Below, piece by piece: positions 1-8,719 of a DNA stretch of 49,259 nt. The DNA comes from Bacteroidaceae bacterium (GTDB lineage: Bacteria > Bacteroidota > Bacteroidia > Bacteroidales > Bacteroidaceae), in NCBI GenBank assembly GCA_017552435.1, contig JAFZPZ010000078.1, forward strand, positions 1 to 49,259, in the 5' to 3' direction. How positions within the stretch are numbered: the first letter of the stretch is position 1; every line of letters starts with the position of its first letter. Made by a program: the position numbers and the translations under genes. The notes beneath the pieces were generated by a model. The model saw only the letters and a list, made by a program, of their open reading frames with translations, had not been told where the DNA came from and searched no databases.

Positions 1-41
1 AACCACCTCAAAGGGTTTACTGCCCCTCAAAAAGCAAAAAC

Positions 42-90
42 AAAAGCAGATTGCATATGGCCGTCAAATACGGATTTGCAATCTGCTTTT
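42..90. terminator. Bidirectional intrinsic terminator
   Basis: A 14-bp perfect stem (42-55 pairing with 77-90, core GCAGATTGCA) encloses a 21-base loop. Runs of T follow it on both strands. It lies just past the stop codon of the truncated GxxExxY gene on the minus strand and would end that transcript. Confidence 0.75.
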
Positions 91-92
91 TG

Positions 93-302
93 TTAGATAA
101 TCAGAAGATGTTCATGAATGAAGGACTTTTTCAGTGCCCTCTTCTCCTCAAAAGCCACTTTAAGAGCCTCCTGATATACATATTCGTTCAACCAAGGACC
201 TAATTCTTTGTGAACATCTTGGCAACAACCTATAATGTCGTAAACATGCGATTTCAGTTGCGCTATTATTTCTGGGTTGTTGTTTGAGATCTTAATAGTC
301 AT
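93..302 (-). pseudogene. Truncated GxxExxY family protein
   Basis: This 69-residue frame matches the N-terminal half of the GxxExxY protein family, small PD-(D/E)XK-like proteins common in Bacteroidetes. The visible hallmark is HKELGPWLNEYVYQEAL, which carries the G-x-x-x-x-E-x-x-Y core (residues about 31-46). From memory, family members run to about 120-130 residues and end in a nuclease-like core. Here the frame stops after IHEHLLII, directly before a terminator hairpin, so the second half is missing. No domain is known well enough in the remaining part to assign activity. It is either a decayed gene or an unusually short member; I favour decay. Confidence 0.6.
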
Positions 303-628
303 GCTCAGTAAAATGTTTTCTTTGTTTTTCTTTTTGTGTGGTTGAAGTCCCAGCGGGATTGTGATGATGAGATAGGCTTTTATCTGTGAGCTTGCTCACG
401 AGAAAAAGGATATATCATTAGCACAAAAGGCGATAGCCTTAATCACACAAAAAGGGTTTTCTATGTTTTTTTCAAAGATTCGTCAGAAGAAAAAAAGGAG
501 CAAGAGGTAGAGCTATTCTCTTGCCCCTTGCTCCTTTAAAGAAGCGAAGCTTCCTTATTTTACCGCAAACTTGACTTTGTCGAGTTTGCTTGCGTTCGAT
601 GAAAAACGAACAAGCTCGTTTTCTATTC
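303..628. other. Intergenic region with a duplicated C-terminal coding remnant
   Basis: No gene is visible here apart from the terminator at 494-537. Read on the minus strand, bases 557-574 contain AAGTTTGCGGTAAAATAA, which encodes K-F-A-V-K-stop. This is the same ending as the neighbouring type IX sorting domain, repeated about 70 bases past the real stop. A small inverted repeat (AACGAGC...TTCGTT) lies between the two copies. Confidence 0.5.
494..537 (-). terminator. Intrinsic terminator of the type IX-secreted protein gene
   Basis: The 11-bp stem AAAGGAGCAAG (494-504) pairs with CTTGCTCCTTT (527-537). On the minus strand the hairpin is followed by a run of eight T. It lies about 90 bases past the stop codon of the gene ending at 629. 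Confidence 0.7.
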
Positions 629-1435
629 TCACTTTACCGCAAACTTTTGACCCTTGACTACGTAGATGCCTTGGGGCAGGGTCTGCTTGGCAGCGTTGAT
701 GTTGGTCTGGGAGAGAACCAGGGTGCCCTGGGCGTTGTAAACGTCAACAACGGCATTGGCGGCCTGGAGCTTCTCGATGCTTGTCTCGATGTCATCGAGG
801 CTGGTAACGTGCTTAATCTCGAGTTCCGTAGCAGAGCTGGACTGTTGGTCCCAGGTGAAACCGCAACGTGTGGGCAGAAATGCCTTGTCACCATCGGTGC
901 GGATCAGGATGCTCTCCAGGATATAGGTGTCCTGCTGTGCGGGGATGCCATAGCGGCCTTCCACCTTGAGCATCTCCCAAGAGCTACCGAAGGTAACAGC
1001 GTTACCAGCGCCATCGGTCTTGCTAACGCTCTTGAGCTCGGTGCTGATGCCCGATGCATTCTGGGTGTTGGCATGCAGTGTCTGGAAGATGGGGGAGAAG
1101 ATGAGGTAGGGAACACCTGCCTCGATACCCTCGTTAGTGCAATCCAAGAAGTACATGTTCAGGGTGCTGCCCTCCTGACGGATAGTGGCCAGACGCTCTA
1201 CCTGTACGTCCTTAGCAGCTGCCTGGAGCTGTTCTGCGCTCAGACTCATGGGTAGGCAGATGGTGTTGTAGCCAGCGAAGAGAGTGCGGTTGAGTACTAC
1301 GGGCTGTGCCTCGTTCTGCAGTACCTCGAGGTTGAGCTCTGTGGTACTGGTATAGATGTTTCTAGCCCTGTTCTGTGCAAAGGCATTGGTGCAAATGGTG
1401 GCCGCAGCCATCAAAAGAAGAGTAAAATGCTTCAT
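629..1435 (-). CDS. Secreted protein with type IX (Por) C-terminal sorting domain
   Basis: A 268-residue secreted protein of unknown function. Residues 1-21 form a clear signal peptide (MKHFTLLLMAAATICTNAFA, cleavage before Q). The last ~40 residues look like a type A sorting domain of the type IX secretion system: a VDVYNAQGTLVLSQ strand, then LPQGIYVVKGQKFAVK at the extreme end. Family knowledge says such tails carry the protein across the outer membrane and are cleaved or anchored at the surface. The middle (residues 25-215) matches no family I recognise. It has its own promoter (TAGTTTTG at -7, rc 1502-1509) and a ~60-base leader of AAACTTTT-type repeats, and it ends at the terminator at 494-537. 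It is therefore probably transcribed separately from the mscS gene 140 bases upstream. Confidence 0.8.
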   Translation of the reverse strand: MKHFTLLLMAAATICTNAFAQNRARNIYTSTTELNLEVLQNEAQPVVLNRTLFAGYNTICLPMSLSAEQLQAAAKDVQVERLATIRQEGSTLNMYFLDCTNEGIEAGVPYLIFSPIFQTLHANTQNASGISTELKSVSKTDGAGNAVTFGSSWEMLKVEGRYGIPAQQDTYILESILIRTDGDKAFLPTRCGFTWDQQSSSATELEIKHVTSLDDIETSIEKLQAANAVVDVYNAQGTLVLSQTNINAAKQTLPQGIYVVKGQKFAVK

Positions 1436-1501
1436 ATTGTTATGAGTTTAAAAGTTTAAAAGTTCAAGCGTTCAAAGGGCCCTTTTGGGCATTTTGTACC
1501 G

Positions 1502-1532
1502 CAAAACTACTATTTATTTCGGGAAAAAGCAA
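1502..1532 (-). promoter_or_regulatory. Bacteroidetes-type promoter for the sorting-domain protein
   Basis: On the minus strand TAGTTTTG (rc of 1502-1509) fits the -7 consensus TAnnTTTG. A TTG (rc of 1530-1532) lies 20 bases upstream. Confidence 0.6.
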
Positions 1533-1577
1533 CTTTCTTTGAAAGTTTTTTTGATTTTTTAAGAATAATGGGGCTAT

Positions 1578-4223
1578 TTATGCTCCCCCTAAAGGGGGTT
1601 GGGGGGTCTTTATATGAACATCGCGCTGCGGGAAGGGGATTTCGATGTTGTTTTTGTTCAGGGTGTTGTAGATGACCTCCTTGATGCGGGCTGTGAGGGC
1701 GAATTTCTCCTCTACAAGCATCCATACACCGACTTTGAGGTCCACGCTGCTGTCACCGAAGTCGCTGAAGGAGACGCTGACAGGTATCTCGGTGTCGGTA
1801 ATGGGCTGTCCGGCATCGTTCACCTCCTGGCAGATAGGTGTGATGGCATCGATGAGAAGGCGTCGCACCTGCTGCACGTCGGTACCGTATGCCACGCCAA
1901 CGGGTATCTTGATGAGCTCGTAGCGGTGGTTACGCGTCATGTTCTTGAAGTTCTTGCTGAAGAGGGCACTGTTGAGGAAGGCGATGACGCCGCCATCGAC
2001 CGTGGTAATCTGTGTGCTCTGGTAGGTGATGCTCTCCACACGGCCGGCTATGCCGTCACACTCGATGTAGTCGCCCACATGGATGCGTCCCGTCATGAGG
2101 CTGATGCCGTAGAAGAAGTTCTCCAGAATGCTCTGCATGGCAAAGCCAAGACCCGTGGCAAGACCGGCACCCACAATGCTGATGCCGTCCTTCGGTACTT
2201 CGAAGATGATGAGCACGATGATGATATAGAGTCCCCAGCAGAGAATGCCAATGACGTTGCGGGCCAGTGTCTTGTTGATGGCCTCGTTGTTATCACTGAG
2301 CTGCTTGCGGTAATGGAGGTAGAAACTGCGCAGGGCATAGTTGATGTAGCGGAAGATGAAAAAGAGTGCCGCTGCCATGCAAATCCAGTAAAGTGAGACG
2401 CGTATGATGCCCGTCTGGTTGACGATATCCCGTGTGAAGACTTTCTGGCATAGACTTGTCATCTCGAACACCTCTGCTGCCCAGTAGATGCTGATTAGGA
2501 TAGAGAGCACGGCCAGAATGGGTACCAACGTGCGGCAGCAGAAGTCGTAGAACCAGGTCTGATCTATGAACTCGCCCTTCTTCATGCGTCGCAGCAGGTC
2601 CTGGCGCTCATTCTCGTCATCGTCGCTGGAACCGAGGCGATGCAACAGATAGTGTGCCTCGTACTTCTTCGTCAGGTCGTAGATGCAGGTGATAGTCATG
2701 ATGGCCGCCAGTTGGAAAGTCCACCATATCATAATCTGCACAGCGAGCAGGGTGTAGCCGGCCCATGCAGCTAGGCAGGAGAAGAACATTGCCATGGTGG
2801 TGATGTGCATGTAGCACTTGTCCAGCAGAGGCAGGTATTGTCTGTGCCGCCGTGACACGAAGTACTGCCAGATGGAGAAAATGAGCAGGATAGGCGGGAA
2901 GATGAGGTTGACCAGCGCATTGGGGATGAGTACAATGCGGAACAGGATGACGATGAAGGCGAGCATCATCAGTGGCGTGTAGATGAAGGCAGCATGCCGC
3001 ATCTGTTCCCCCTTGAGCCGGACATAAAGACTCAGGAAAATGGCTTCGAGCAGCCAGGCGATGTTGATGATGAGTCCTGTGCCCATCTGTATGAAGTTAT
3101 GCTGAGAGATGCCCCGGACCACCATAGCGATGATGCCAAAGATGGCGATGCCAACCACATTGATGAGCATTGTCCTCTTGACCTTGAAGTCCGGTCCACG
3201 CCATTTCTTCGGCATCAGCCAGCGCAGTATGATGTAGCTGATGCCAAGCGAAAGGGCGAGGTAGAGGACGAGGAAGATGCTGATGAAAAGCACGATGGCG
3301 CCTCGCCATTCGGAATAGAGTTGTCCGTGCCCCTTGAATGGCTTGTACTTCATGTCGATGGTCGATTTTGTCATCATAATCTGCATGGGCAATGAGGCAA
3401 GGATACTGAAGTAGTTGGAGCTGCCATTGCGGAAAATGTTGTCCTGCAGTAGCTTGTACCGGCTCTGTGCATACTCGTCGAGCTCACGAACCTTGTCGCG
3501 TACGCTCTGGTAATAGGCATTCTCTGCCTCGAGACTCTCTAGGAAACGCTGCATGTTGGCCTGTATCGTATCAGCATACAGCAGACAGGCATTGCGGTCC
3601 CGCTGCTGTGCCCTGGTCAGGTATAGCGGCTCGAGATTCTCTTCTTCCTCTTCTGGAATCTCATTGTTTTCGTCCTCCAGGATGGCGATTTCCTCTTCGT
3701 CCATCGAACTGCGTGCGATGAGCAGGGAATCCCGCTTGGACGCTAGGGAGTCAATAGCCTGAAGGAGGATGCTGTCGCTGCTGCTGAGGGTGCTGTCGGC
3801 ATCGATGACGGGCGGCATGCTCTTGAGGGAGCGGATGAGGTAGTCGGTGCGCTCGATCTCCTGCTTCAGACGGGTGATAATCTTGTCGTACTGTCGCATC
3901 TTACTGTTGCGGTTGTCCAGGTCGCGTCTCAGGTCCGCAGCCTGCTGGCAGGCGTATGCCATGTCGAAGGTGTTGTCGGTGCTTTGCGAATAGAGCATGA
4001 GCCCTATCTGCTCGCACTGGTGCATGTACCATACCAACTGTTTGTGCTGCTGCATGCCCTGCTGTTCATAGCTTTGTATAAAAGCCTGCTGCATCTCGTA
4101 GTTGGCTTGTAGCTCGGCTTTGAGCACGCCAAGTGTACGTGCCAGGTCTTTCTCCTTGAGTACGGAGCCGCCAGGAATTGTAAAAATGAGCAGCAAGGCT
4201 GCGAGGGAAAGGATTCTTTTCAT
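1578..4223 (-). CDS. Mechanosensitive channel of the MscS family (large, MscK-like layout)
   Basis: An 881-residue inner-membrane channel expected to open under membrane tension and release solutes during osmotic downshock. It starts with a signal-type sequence (MKRILSLAALLLIFTIPGG). Residues ~25-270 form a charged, coiled-coil-rich periplasmic section. Several membrane helices follow (~300-640), then the pore-lining helix and MscS beta domain: GLGFAMQSILENFFYG at ~686-701 and the stretch from GRIHVGDYIECDGIAGRVES to the C-terminal domain. The length is far above E. coli MscS (286 residues) and resembles extended MscK/YbdG-like members. The last residues TPQPPLGGA come from a G/C repeat element, not from the family. 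It lies 32 bases downstream of the GH31 gene and is probably cotranscribed with it; its ATG lies inside a GGCCCC-type junction repeat. Confidence 0.85.
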   Translation of the reverse strand: MKRILSLAALLLIFTIPGGSVLKEKDLARTLGVLKAELQANYEMQQAFIQSYEQQGMQQHKQLVWYMHQCEQIGLMLYSQSTDNTFDMAYACQQAADLRRDLDNRNSKMRQYDKIITRLKQEIERTDYLIRSLKSMPPVIDADSTLSSSDSILLQAIDSLASKRDSLLIARSSMDEEEIAILEDENNEIPEEEEENLEPLYLTRAQQRDRNACLLYADTIQANMQRFLESLEAENAYYQSVRDKVRELDEYAQSRYKLLQDNIFRNGSSNYFSILASLPMQIMMTKSTIDMKYKPFKGHGQLYSEWRGAIVLFISIFLVLYLALSLGISYIILRWLMPKKWRGPDFKVKRTMLINVVGIAIFGIIAMVVRGISQHNFIQMGTGLIINIAWLLEAIFLSLYVRLKGEQMRHAAFIYTPLMMLAFIVILFRIVLIPNALVNLIFPPILLIFSIWQYFVSRRHRQYLPLLDKCYMHITTMAMFFSCLAAWAGYTLLAVQIMIWWTFQLAAIMTITCIYDLTKKYEAHYLLHRLGSSDDDENERQDLLRRMKKGEFIDQTWFYDFCCRTLVPILAVLSILISIYWAAEVFEMTSLCQKVFTRDIVNQTGIIRVSLYWICMAAALFFIFRYINYALRSFYLHYRKQLSDNNEAINKTLARNVIGILCWGLYIIIVLIIFEVPKDGISIVGAGLATGLGFAMQSILENFFYGISLMTGRIHVGDYIECDGIAGRVESITYQSTQITTVDGGVIAFLNSALFSKNFKNMTRNHRYELIKIPVGVAYGTDVQQVRRLLIDAITPICQEVNDAGQPITDTEIPVSVSFSDFGDSSVDLKVGVWMLVEEKFALTARIKEVIYNTLNKNNIEIPFPQRDVHIKTPQPPLGGA
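1583..1608 (-). repeat. G/C hairpin element, copy 1 (encodes MscS C-terminal tail)
   Basis: On the minus strand the element reads as a C-rich arm (ACCCCCCAA) followed by the hairpin CCCCCTTTAGGGGG. It lies at the 3' end of the mscS-like frame and encodes its last residues, TPQPPLGGA. It shares its layout with about 14 other copies in the window. Confidence 0.75.
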
Positions 4224-4258
4224 GGGGCTAATAGGGCTTATGGGGGGGATGGGGCCTA
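4224..4258. repeat. GGCCCC/TAAGCCC junction repeat
   Basis: The gap between GH31 and mscS is filled by short degenerate units, on the minus strand GGCCCCAT..., CATAAGCCC, TATTAGCCCC. The same word set recurs at 11812-11836 and 25586-25616, also in gaps between neighbouring genes. Confidence 0.6.
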
Positions 4259-7216
4259 TTTGATCATTAGGGTTTGCATTCGCAGGATAGCGTTGTATTC
4301 GTTGTCGTAGAACTCGATGCGGACATTGTATTTTTTGCCTGCTTCGACGGAGATGGTGGCGGTGCGGGTTGTCTCGGCATGGTCGCCCCAGTCACTGAGG
4401 AGTTCCTTGCCGTCGATGATGAGGCGATAGGCATCGTCGCCCGACATGATGAACATTACTTCGCCTGTTTCAGGGGCAGTGAAGATGCTCTCGGCCGTCA
4501 TGCTCCAATAGTCGGCAGGAATGCCCTGTGTAGGACTGCCATTGAAGAACATATCGATTTTCTCCACATGCCCAAAGGCCTTGGCCTCACCATGAAGTTC
4601 CTTGTTGGGGAAGTACTGAAGGGCGAAACCTATGCCTTCTGCTGTGCTGAATGCTTCGGGCGATACCTCGCTGAGCATATTGTCGCTTTCACCGAGCTGA
4701 CGCAGGAAACGGTCGAAGTTGGCGTTCTTGCCCATCTGTTCCACCAGCACCACCGGCAGCTTCTTGTATAGCTCATGGAAGCGGTTGAGTGTCTCCTGCT
4801 GCTTCTCGGGATGATAGGAAAGGCGCAGGGGCGTTGCCTCGAGATACCCGAACTTCTCTGTATAGACCATGTTGGCATCGTGCTGTTTGTAGTCCTGCAC
4901 GGCATGCTGTATGCGATAGAACTGACCTTTCTCTCCGTCCGTCACGGCATAGTCGGCAGAGGGGAATGTTACCTCGATGGTGGCACCCTTGCTGCAGTCG
5001 ATACTGCCCAAGGCAATGCTTGCTTCGAGATTCAAGCCATCGTAGGTGAAGGCCCCGTCTTTACCATTAACCTTGACGGAGGCTGGTGCCTTCTGACAGG
5101 GCAGGGCAAGGGTATAGTCGCGGTGGGCTGGCATGTCCTTGTACTGACCTTTGCGGGTACCGATGGTGATGGTGAGGCGTTCGCCATTGCGCTGGTAGGA
5201 GAGGGGAGTGGTGGCATATTCTGTGACATAGTTCTTGTCCTCGCCGTTGTCTTCGTAGAGCGTGAACTCGTCCTTGTCGCCTCCTGGGAAGATGCGAACG
5301 ATGACGGGCTGTTCTGTGCCGCTCAGGTTCTTGACTTTGCCGTAATAGGGCAGGATGCTGCCGGCTTTGATATAGACAGGGTATTCGTCCATCGAGAAAT
5401 GACGCTCTGCGGCCCGACCGCCCTGAAGCATTGTGCCGGTCTCGTATTCCAGCCACTCGCCTTCGGGAAGCCATACATTAATGGTGGCAAAGCCGTCCTC
5501 CTTGTTCACTTCCTTTGTGATGGGTGCAATCAGCATGTTGTCACCGAACATGTATTCTTCCTTATACTCATAGGCTTCCTTCACCTCAGGGCAATCATAG
5601 TAGAGCGGACGGCAGAGGGAGACACCCGTCTCATACGTCTTGCGTGCCATCGTGTAGATATAAGGTATGAGGGCATAGCGGCCATTGATGACAGCTGTGA
5701 GACGACGCTGAGTCATCTGGTCGAAGGCCCAAGGTTCCTTGTTCAGGCTGGGGTCCTTTGCGCTGTGGCTGCGGAGGATGGGCAGGTATTGTCCCATCTG
5801 CATGGCACGGGTATAGAGTTCAGTATCGACCCCCATGCCATACTTCCTGACCTGATGTCCTCCGATGTCGTGGCTCCAGTAGCCGTACAGCACATTGGAA
5901 GAGGTGCTGTTAAAGTAGGGCAGGAAGCGAAGGCTCTCCCATGTGGCGTAGGAGTCGCCCGAGAAGCCAATCTGATAGCGGTGGTTGCCCAGACCACCCC
6001 AACGGTGGTAAAGCAAAGGACGCTTCGTGCCGTTCAGCTCCATATCAGAGAACCAGATGTAGTTGCACCAGAAGACATTGTCGAGGTTCTTGAGGGTACG
6101 GTCCTTCTCCCACTGCTGCCAGTCGAGCCACCAGAAATCAACGCCTTCGTCAACATACTGGTGCAGGTAGGTGTCGAAGAGTGCCTTTACGTATTTCTTG
6201 TCGGAACCCATCCATTCGTAGGTCTTGCCGTCGTTTTTGCCATAGCGCTGCATGAACTCGTTGTACTTTTTCTCGTACGGGCGAACACCGTCGGCAGGGT
6301 GGAGGTTCATGGTGGTCTTCACGCCCTGTTCGTCGAGGTAGGCGAGTAGTTTCCTGTAGTCGGGGAAGATAGACTCGTTCCAGTCCCAGCCTGTCCAGCC
6401 GCCGCCGGTTTCTTTGGTGTTGGGATGCCAATCCATGTCGATGACCAGCACATCGAGAGGCAGGTTCAGACGATGGAAATTGTCGATGAGGTCATGCAAA
6501 TCCTTGTCGCTGTAGGTCCAGTAGCGGCTCCACCAGTATCCGAAGGTGTAACGTGGAGGCAGGGGCACCTTGCCTGCGAACTTCGTGAAGCTGAGCAGGG
6601 CATCTTTGTAGTCGTGACCGTAGACCATGAAGTACCAGTCCTGGGCACCTTCTGCACTGTTACGCTCCGTCACCCAGTCCCAATCCTTTGCTCCGTCGAA
6701 GATGTAGTTTTTGGAGTCGTCGATGAGCGTCCAGCCATCGGTAGCAAGCAAACCATCCTCCAGAGGCATGGGGTGCTTGGGGTTGCTGTACTGATAGGTG
6801 TCGCCATCGTAGCCGTCGAGGGTGCGATAGGTGCCCTTCAGGTTGCCCTTCTGCACTGTGCCAGGAGTCCAGGTGAACTGTGTGTCGAGTGTCTTTGCAG
6901 AAGTGATGGTAAGATTCTTGGCGCTCAGCGGTGCGCCGTCTTTCTTATAGGTGAGTTTGAACCTACTAGTTGTGATGACCACCTTGCCACCACTGGTTGA
7001 GGCTTTGTGGGGCACACTGCCGTATTCGCGGATGACAGCCACGAAGCTTTTGTTGTCAATGAACTTGCCGTCGGGAGCATATTCTAAACGGATGGTCCCC
7101 TCGTCGATGAGGGTGAATCGAACGGTATTGTCCCGATAAACTTCTTCAGCCTGTGCCGTGCCAGGCATGAAGGAAAAAGCCAATACAGCCGCGAAGGCAG
7201 TCAACAATCTTTTCAT
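4256..7216 (-). CDS. Glycoside hydrolase family 31 (alpha-glucosidase/alpha-xylosidase type) with C-terminal PA14-like domain
   Basis: A 986-residue secreted enzyme expected to release terminal alpha-linked glucose or xylose by a retaining mechanism. I start it at ATG 7216, where a signal peptide begins (MKRLLTAFAAVLAFSFMPG...A-QA). An in-frame ATG 60 bases upstream would bury the signal peptide and overlap the promoter. Residues ~25-210 form the N-terminal beta domain. The barrel carries the likely nucleophile D365 (WWLDWQQW) and acid/base D450 (WSHDIGGHQ). An extra ~260 residues follow the barrel and end in a PA14-like beta domain (GEVMFIMSGDDAYRLIIDGK ... GKKYNVRIEFYDNE), usually a carbohydrate-binding module. 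The ~100 residues before it are unfamiliar. The promoter is at 7246-7277 and mscS follows 32 bases downstream. Exact substrate cannot be read from sequence. Confidence 0.88.
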   Translation of the reverse strand: MKRLLTAFAAVLAFSFMPGTAQAEEVYRDNTVRFTLIDEGTIRLEYAPDGKFIDNKSFVAVIREYGSVPHKASTSGGKVVITTSRFKLTYKKDGAPLSAKNLTITSAKTLDTQFTWTPGTVQKGNLKGTYRTLDGYDGDTYQYSNPKHPMPLEDGLLATDGWTLIDDSKNYIFDGAKDWDWVTERNSAEGAQDWYFMVYGHDYKDALLSFTKFAGKVPLPPRYTFGYWWSRYWTYSDKDLHDLIDNFHRLNLPLDVLVIDMDWHPNTKETGGGWTGWDWNESIFPDYRKLLAYLDEQGVKTTMNLHPADGVRPYEKKYNEFMQRYGKNDGKTYEWMGSDKKYVKALFDTYLHQYVDEGVDFWWLDWQQWEKDRTLKNLDNVFWCNYIWFSDMELNGTKRPLLYHRWGGLGNHRYQIGFSGDSYATWESLRFLPYFNSTSSNVLYGYWSHDIGGHQVRKYGMGVDTELYTRAMQMGQYLPILRSHSAKDPSLNKEPWAFDQMTQRRLTAVINGRYALIPYIYTMARKTYETGVSLCRPLYYDCPEVKEAYEYKEEYMFGDNMLIAPITKEVNKEDGFATINVWLPEGEWLEYETGTMLQGGRAAERHFSMDEYPVYIKAGSILPYYGKVKNLSGTEQPVIVRIFPGGDKDEFTLYEDNGEDKNYVTEYATTPLSYQRNGERLTITIGTRKGQYKDMPAHRDYTLALPCQKAPASVKVNGKDGAFTYDGLNLEASIALGSIDCSKGATIEVTFPSADYAVTDGEKGQFYRIQHAVQDYKQHDANMVYTEKFGYLEATPLRLSYHPEKQQETLNRFHELYKKLPVVLVEQMGKNANFDRFLRQLGESDNMLSEVSPEAFSTAEGIGFALQYFPNKELHGEAKAFGHVEKIDMFFNGSPTQGIPADYWSMTAESIFTAPETGEVMFIMSGDDAYRLIIDGKELLSDWGDHAETTRTATISVEAGKKYNVRIEFYDNEYNAILRMQTLMIK

Positions 7217-7245
7217 AAAGCTAATATAATATGTTATTTGCACCG

Positions 7246-7277
7246 CAAAGTTACGAATAAGCAAGCAAAATGCCAAA
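7246..7277 (-). promoter_or_regulatory. Promoter of the GH31 gene, overlapping an upstream terminator
   Basis: TAACTTTG (rc of 7246-7253) is a consensus -7 box, and a TTTG (rc of 7274-7277) lies 20 bases upstream. That TTTG belongs to the descending arm of the tolC terminator hairpin at 7269-7302, so the two signals share bases. Confidence 0.65.
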
Positions 7278-7302
7278 GAAAAACTGACTTTTCTTTGGCA
7301 TT
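7269..7302 (-). terminator. Intrinsic terminator of the efflux operon
   Basis: A 14-bp perfect stem (AATGCCAAAGAAAA, 69-82, with 89-302 of this interval) lies 26 bases past the tolC stop codon. On the minus strand it ends in TTTGGCATTTTG. Confidence 0.65.
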
Positions 7303-7327
7303 TGAAAGGAATGGGGCCAATGGGGTA

Positions 7328-8686
7328 TCAGAGTGCTTTGCGACGGTAGTCGGACAAGGCAATCTGATAGTTGGCTTTGGCCTGGGCAAGATCGTTTTGT
7401 GCCTGCCGGTTGAGCGTCTCGGCATCGAGCAATTCTGTCAGGGTGCAGGTGCTCGTGCGGTATTGGTCGGAAGTCATGCGCAGATTCTCTGCAGCCTCTT
7501 CGCAACTGGCCTGTGCAATCAGTGTCTGTTTGTAGGTTTCCTGCAGGTTCGTCCATGCCCGTTCGATGTCGATCTGCAGCATTTGGTAAGCATTGTCGCG
7601 GTCTGCCTTTGCCTGCTGAAGTTTAATCTTCTGCCGCCGTATGGCATGGCTGCCGCCCCACCAATCGCTGATGGGAACGGAGAGGGTGCCAAATACAAGT
7701 CCATTGTTTATGCTGGGGGACATGTATTTTGTGATATTGTCGGACAGACCGCCAAGACCGGTGTGGTAGCCGGCCAGACCGACACCCAGATGCGGCAGGT
7801 ATTTTCCACGTTGCATCTTCACCTGTAGCGCCTGTGCCTCCACAGCCTTGTTCATCAGTTGCAGTTCCTCGCGATGATCCGGCGGGAGACTCAGCTGTCC
7901 TACCTCGATGGGTTCTTCCACAGGCTTGTCCTCGAGGACGATATCGAAGCCTTTGTCTGCTTCTGCCGGTGCTATGCCTATTTGCTGTGCGAGCAACAGA
8001 CGCAGCACATGGTCGGCATTCTCGAGTTTGAGTCGTGTGCTGGAGAGTTCCTGCTGGCGCAGACGTACCTTGAGTATGGAGTTGCGTGTGGTGACACCGG
8101 CTTTCAGGAAATTCTCCACCTGTGCCATCACTGCTTCTACCTGCTTCTCCGCAGCCTCGATGGTGTTCAGGTTGTAGCGTACTCGGGCCAGGTTCCAGTA
8201 GCATTCCGTCACCTTCTGCAGCACTTCCTTCTCGGTCAGTTGTTGTTTCAGTGTCATGACATCCTGTTGCACACGGGCAAGCTTGTTGCCATAGACAATC
8301 TGTCCGCCATAGTAGAGCGGTTGGACGAGAGTGGCGGATACAGCATAGCCGCGATTGAGCTCAGCAATGCTGAAAGGTGTACCGATAAGGGGTATGAATT
8401 CTGTACTCAATGCGGCGATTTCCTGCGGATATGTACCGTCTGCCTTTACCAGCTCGTCGAAGCAGCGGAACGCCATCACGTTGGCGCTGATGCGGGGAAA
8501 ATAATTGGTGAAAGCCTCGCGTTTCTGCTCTGTAGCAGCCTCGATCTCGAATGCCGCATTGCGCAGTTCGTGGTTGTTCTGCCTGGCATAGTCGAGGCAC
8601 TGTTCCAAGGTTAGCGTCTGAGCTAATGCTGAATTAAAAATTAAAAGTGAAAAGTGAAAAATTAAGAATATAAATCGCTTTGACAT
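7328..8686 (-). CDS. TolC-family outer membrane efflux protein
   Basis: A 452-residue outer membrane channel that would give the RND pump an exit across the outer membrane. It has an N-terminal signal peptide ending ...FNSALAQ, then the family opening TLTLEQCLDYARQNNHELRN, and two long coiled-coil repeats typical of outer membrane efflux proteins (for example LQKVTECYWNLARVRYNL and the C-terminal ALSDYRRKAL). Length matches the family (about 420-480). It is the last gene of the adaptor-pump-channel operon, 33 bases after the pump gene. The hydrophobic signal peptide (FIFHFSLLIFNSA) is encoded by an AT-rich repeat block, and a second, inverted AT-rich block fills the gap just before the start codon. 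Confidence 0.9.
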   Translation of the reverse strand: MSKRFIFLIFHFSLLIFNSALAQTLTLEQCLDYARQNNHELRNAAFEIEAATEQKREAFTNYFPRISANVMAFRCFDELVKADGTYPQEIAALSTEFIPLIGTPFSIAELNRGYAVSATLVQPLYYGGQIVYGNKLARVQQDVMTLKQQLTEKEVLQKVTECYWNLARVRYNLNTIEAAEKQVEAVMAQVENFLKAGVTTRNSILKVRLRQQELSSTRLKLENADHVLRLLLAQQIGIAPAEADKGFDIVLEDKPVEEPIEVGQLSLPPDHREELQLMNKAVEAQALQVKMQRGKYLPHLGVGLAGYHTGLGGLSDNITKYMSPSINNGLVFGTLSVPISDWWGGSHAIRRQKIKLQQAKADRDNAYQMLQIDIERAWTNLQETYKQTLIAQASCEEAAENLRMTSDQYRTSTCTLTELLDAETLNRQAQNDLAQAKANYQIALSDYRRKAL

Positions 8687-8718
8687 ACAATTTTTAATTT
8701 TTAATTTCTAATTTTTCA
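8633..8718. repeat. Inverted pair of AT-rich repeats around the tolC start
   Basis: An A-rich block (8633-8667: units like TTAAAAATT and AAAGTGAAAA) and a T-rich block (8690-8718: units like AATTTTTAATTTTTAATTT) are near-complementary. Together they enclose the tolC start codon at 8684-8686. In the mRNA they could pair and hide the start codon. Confidence 0.6.
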
Positions 8719-8719
8719 T

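Noticed and set aside
1599-2396. A 265-codon plus-strand frame inside the mscS gene
   Set aside because: It lies antisense to the MscS beta domain and shows no family likeness.
4775-6349. A 524-codon open frame opposite the GH31 gene
   Set aside because: It lies entirely antisense to a well-supported GH31 frame and its product shows no domain; long antisense frames are common in genes with this codon bias.
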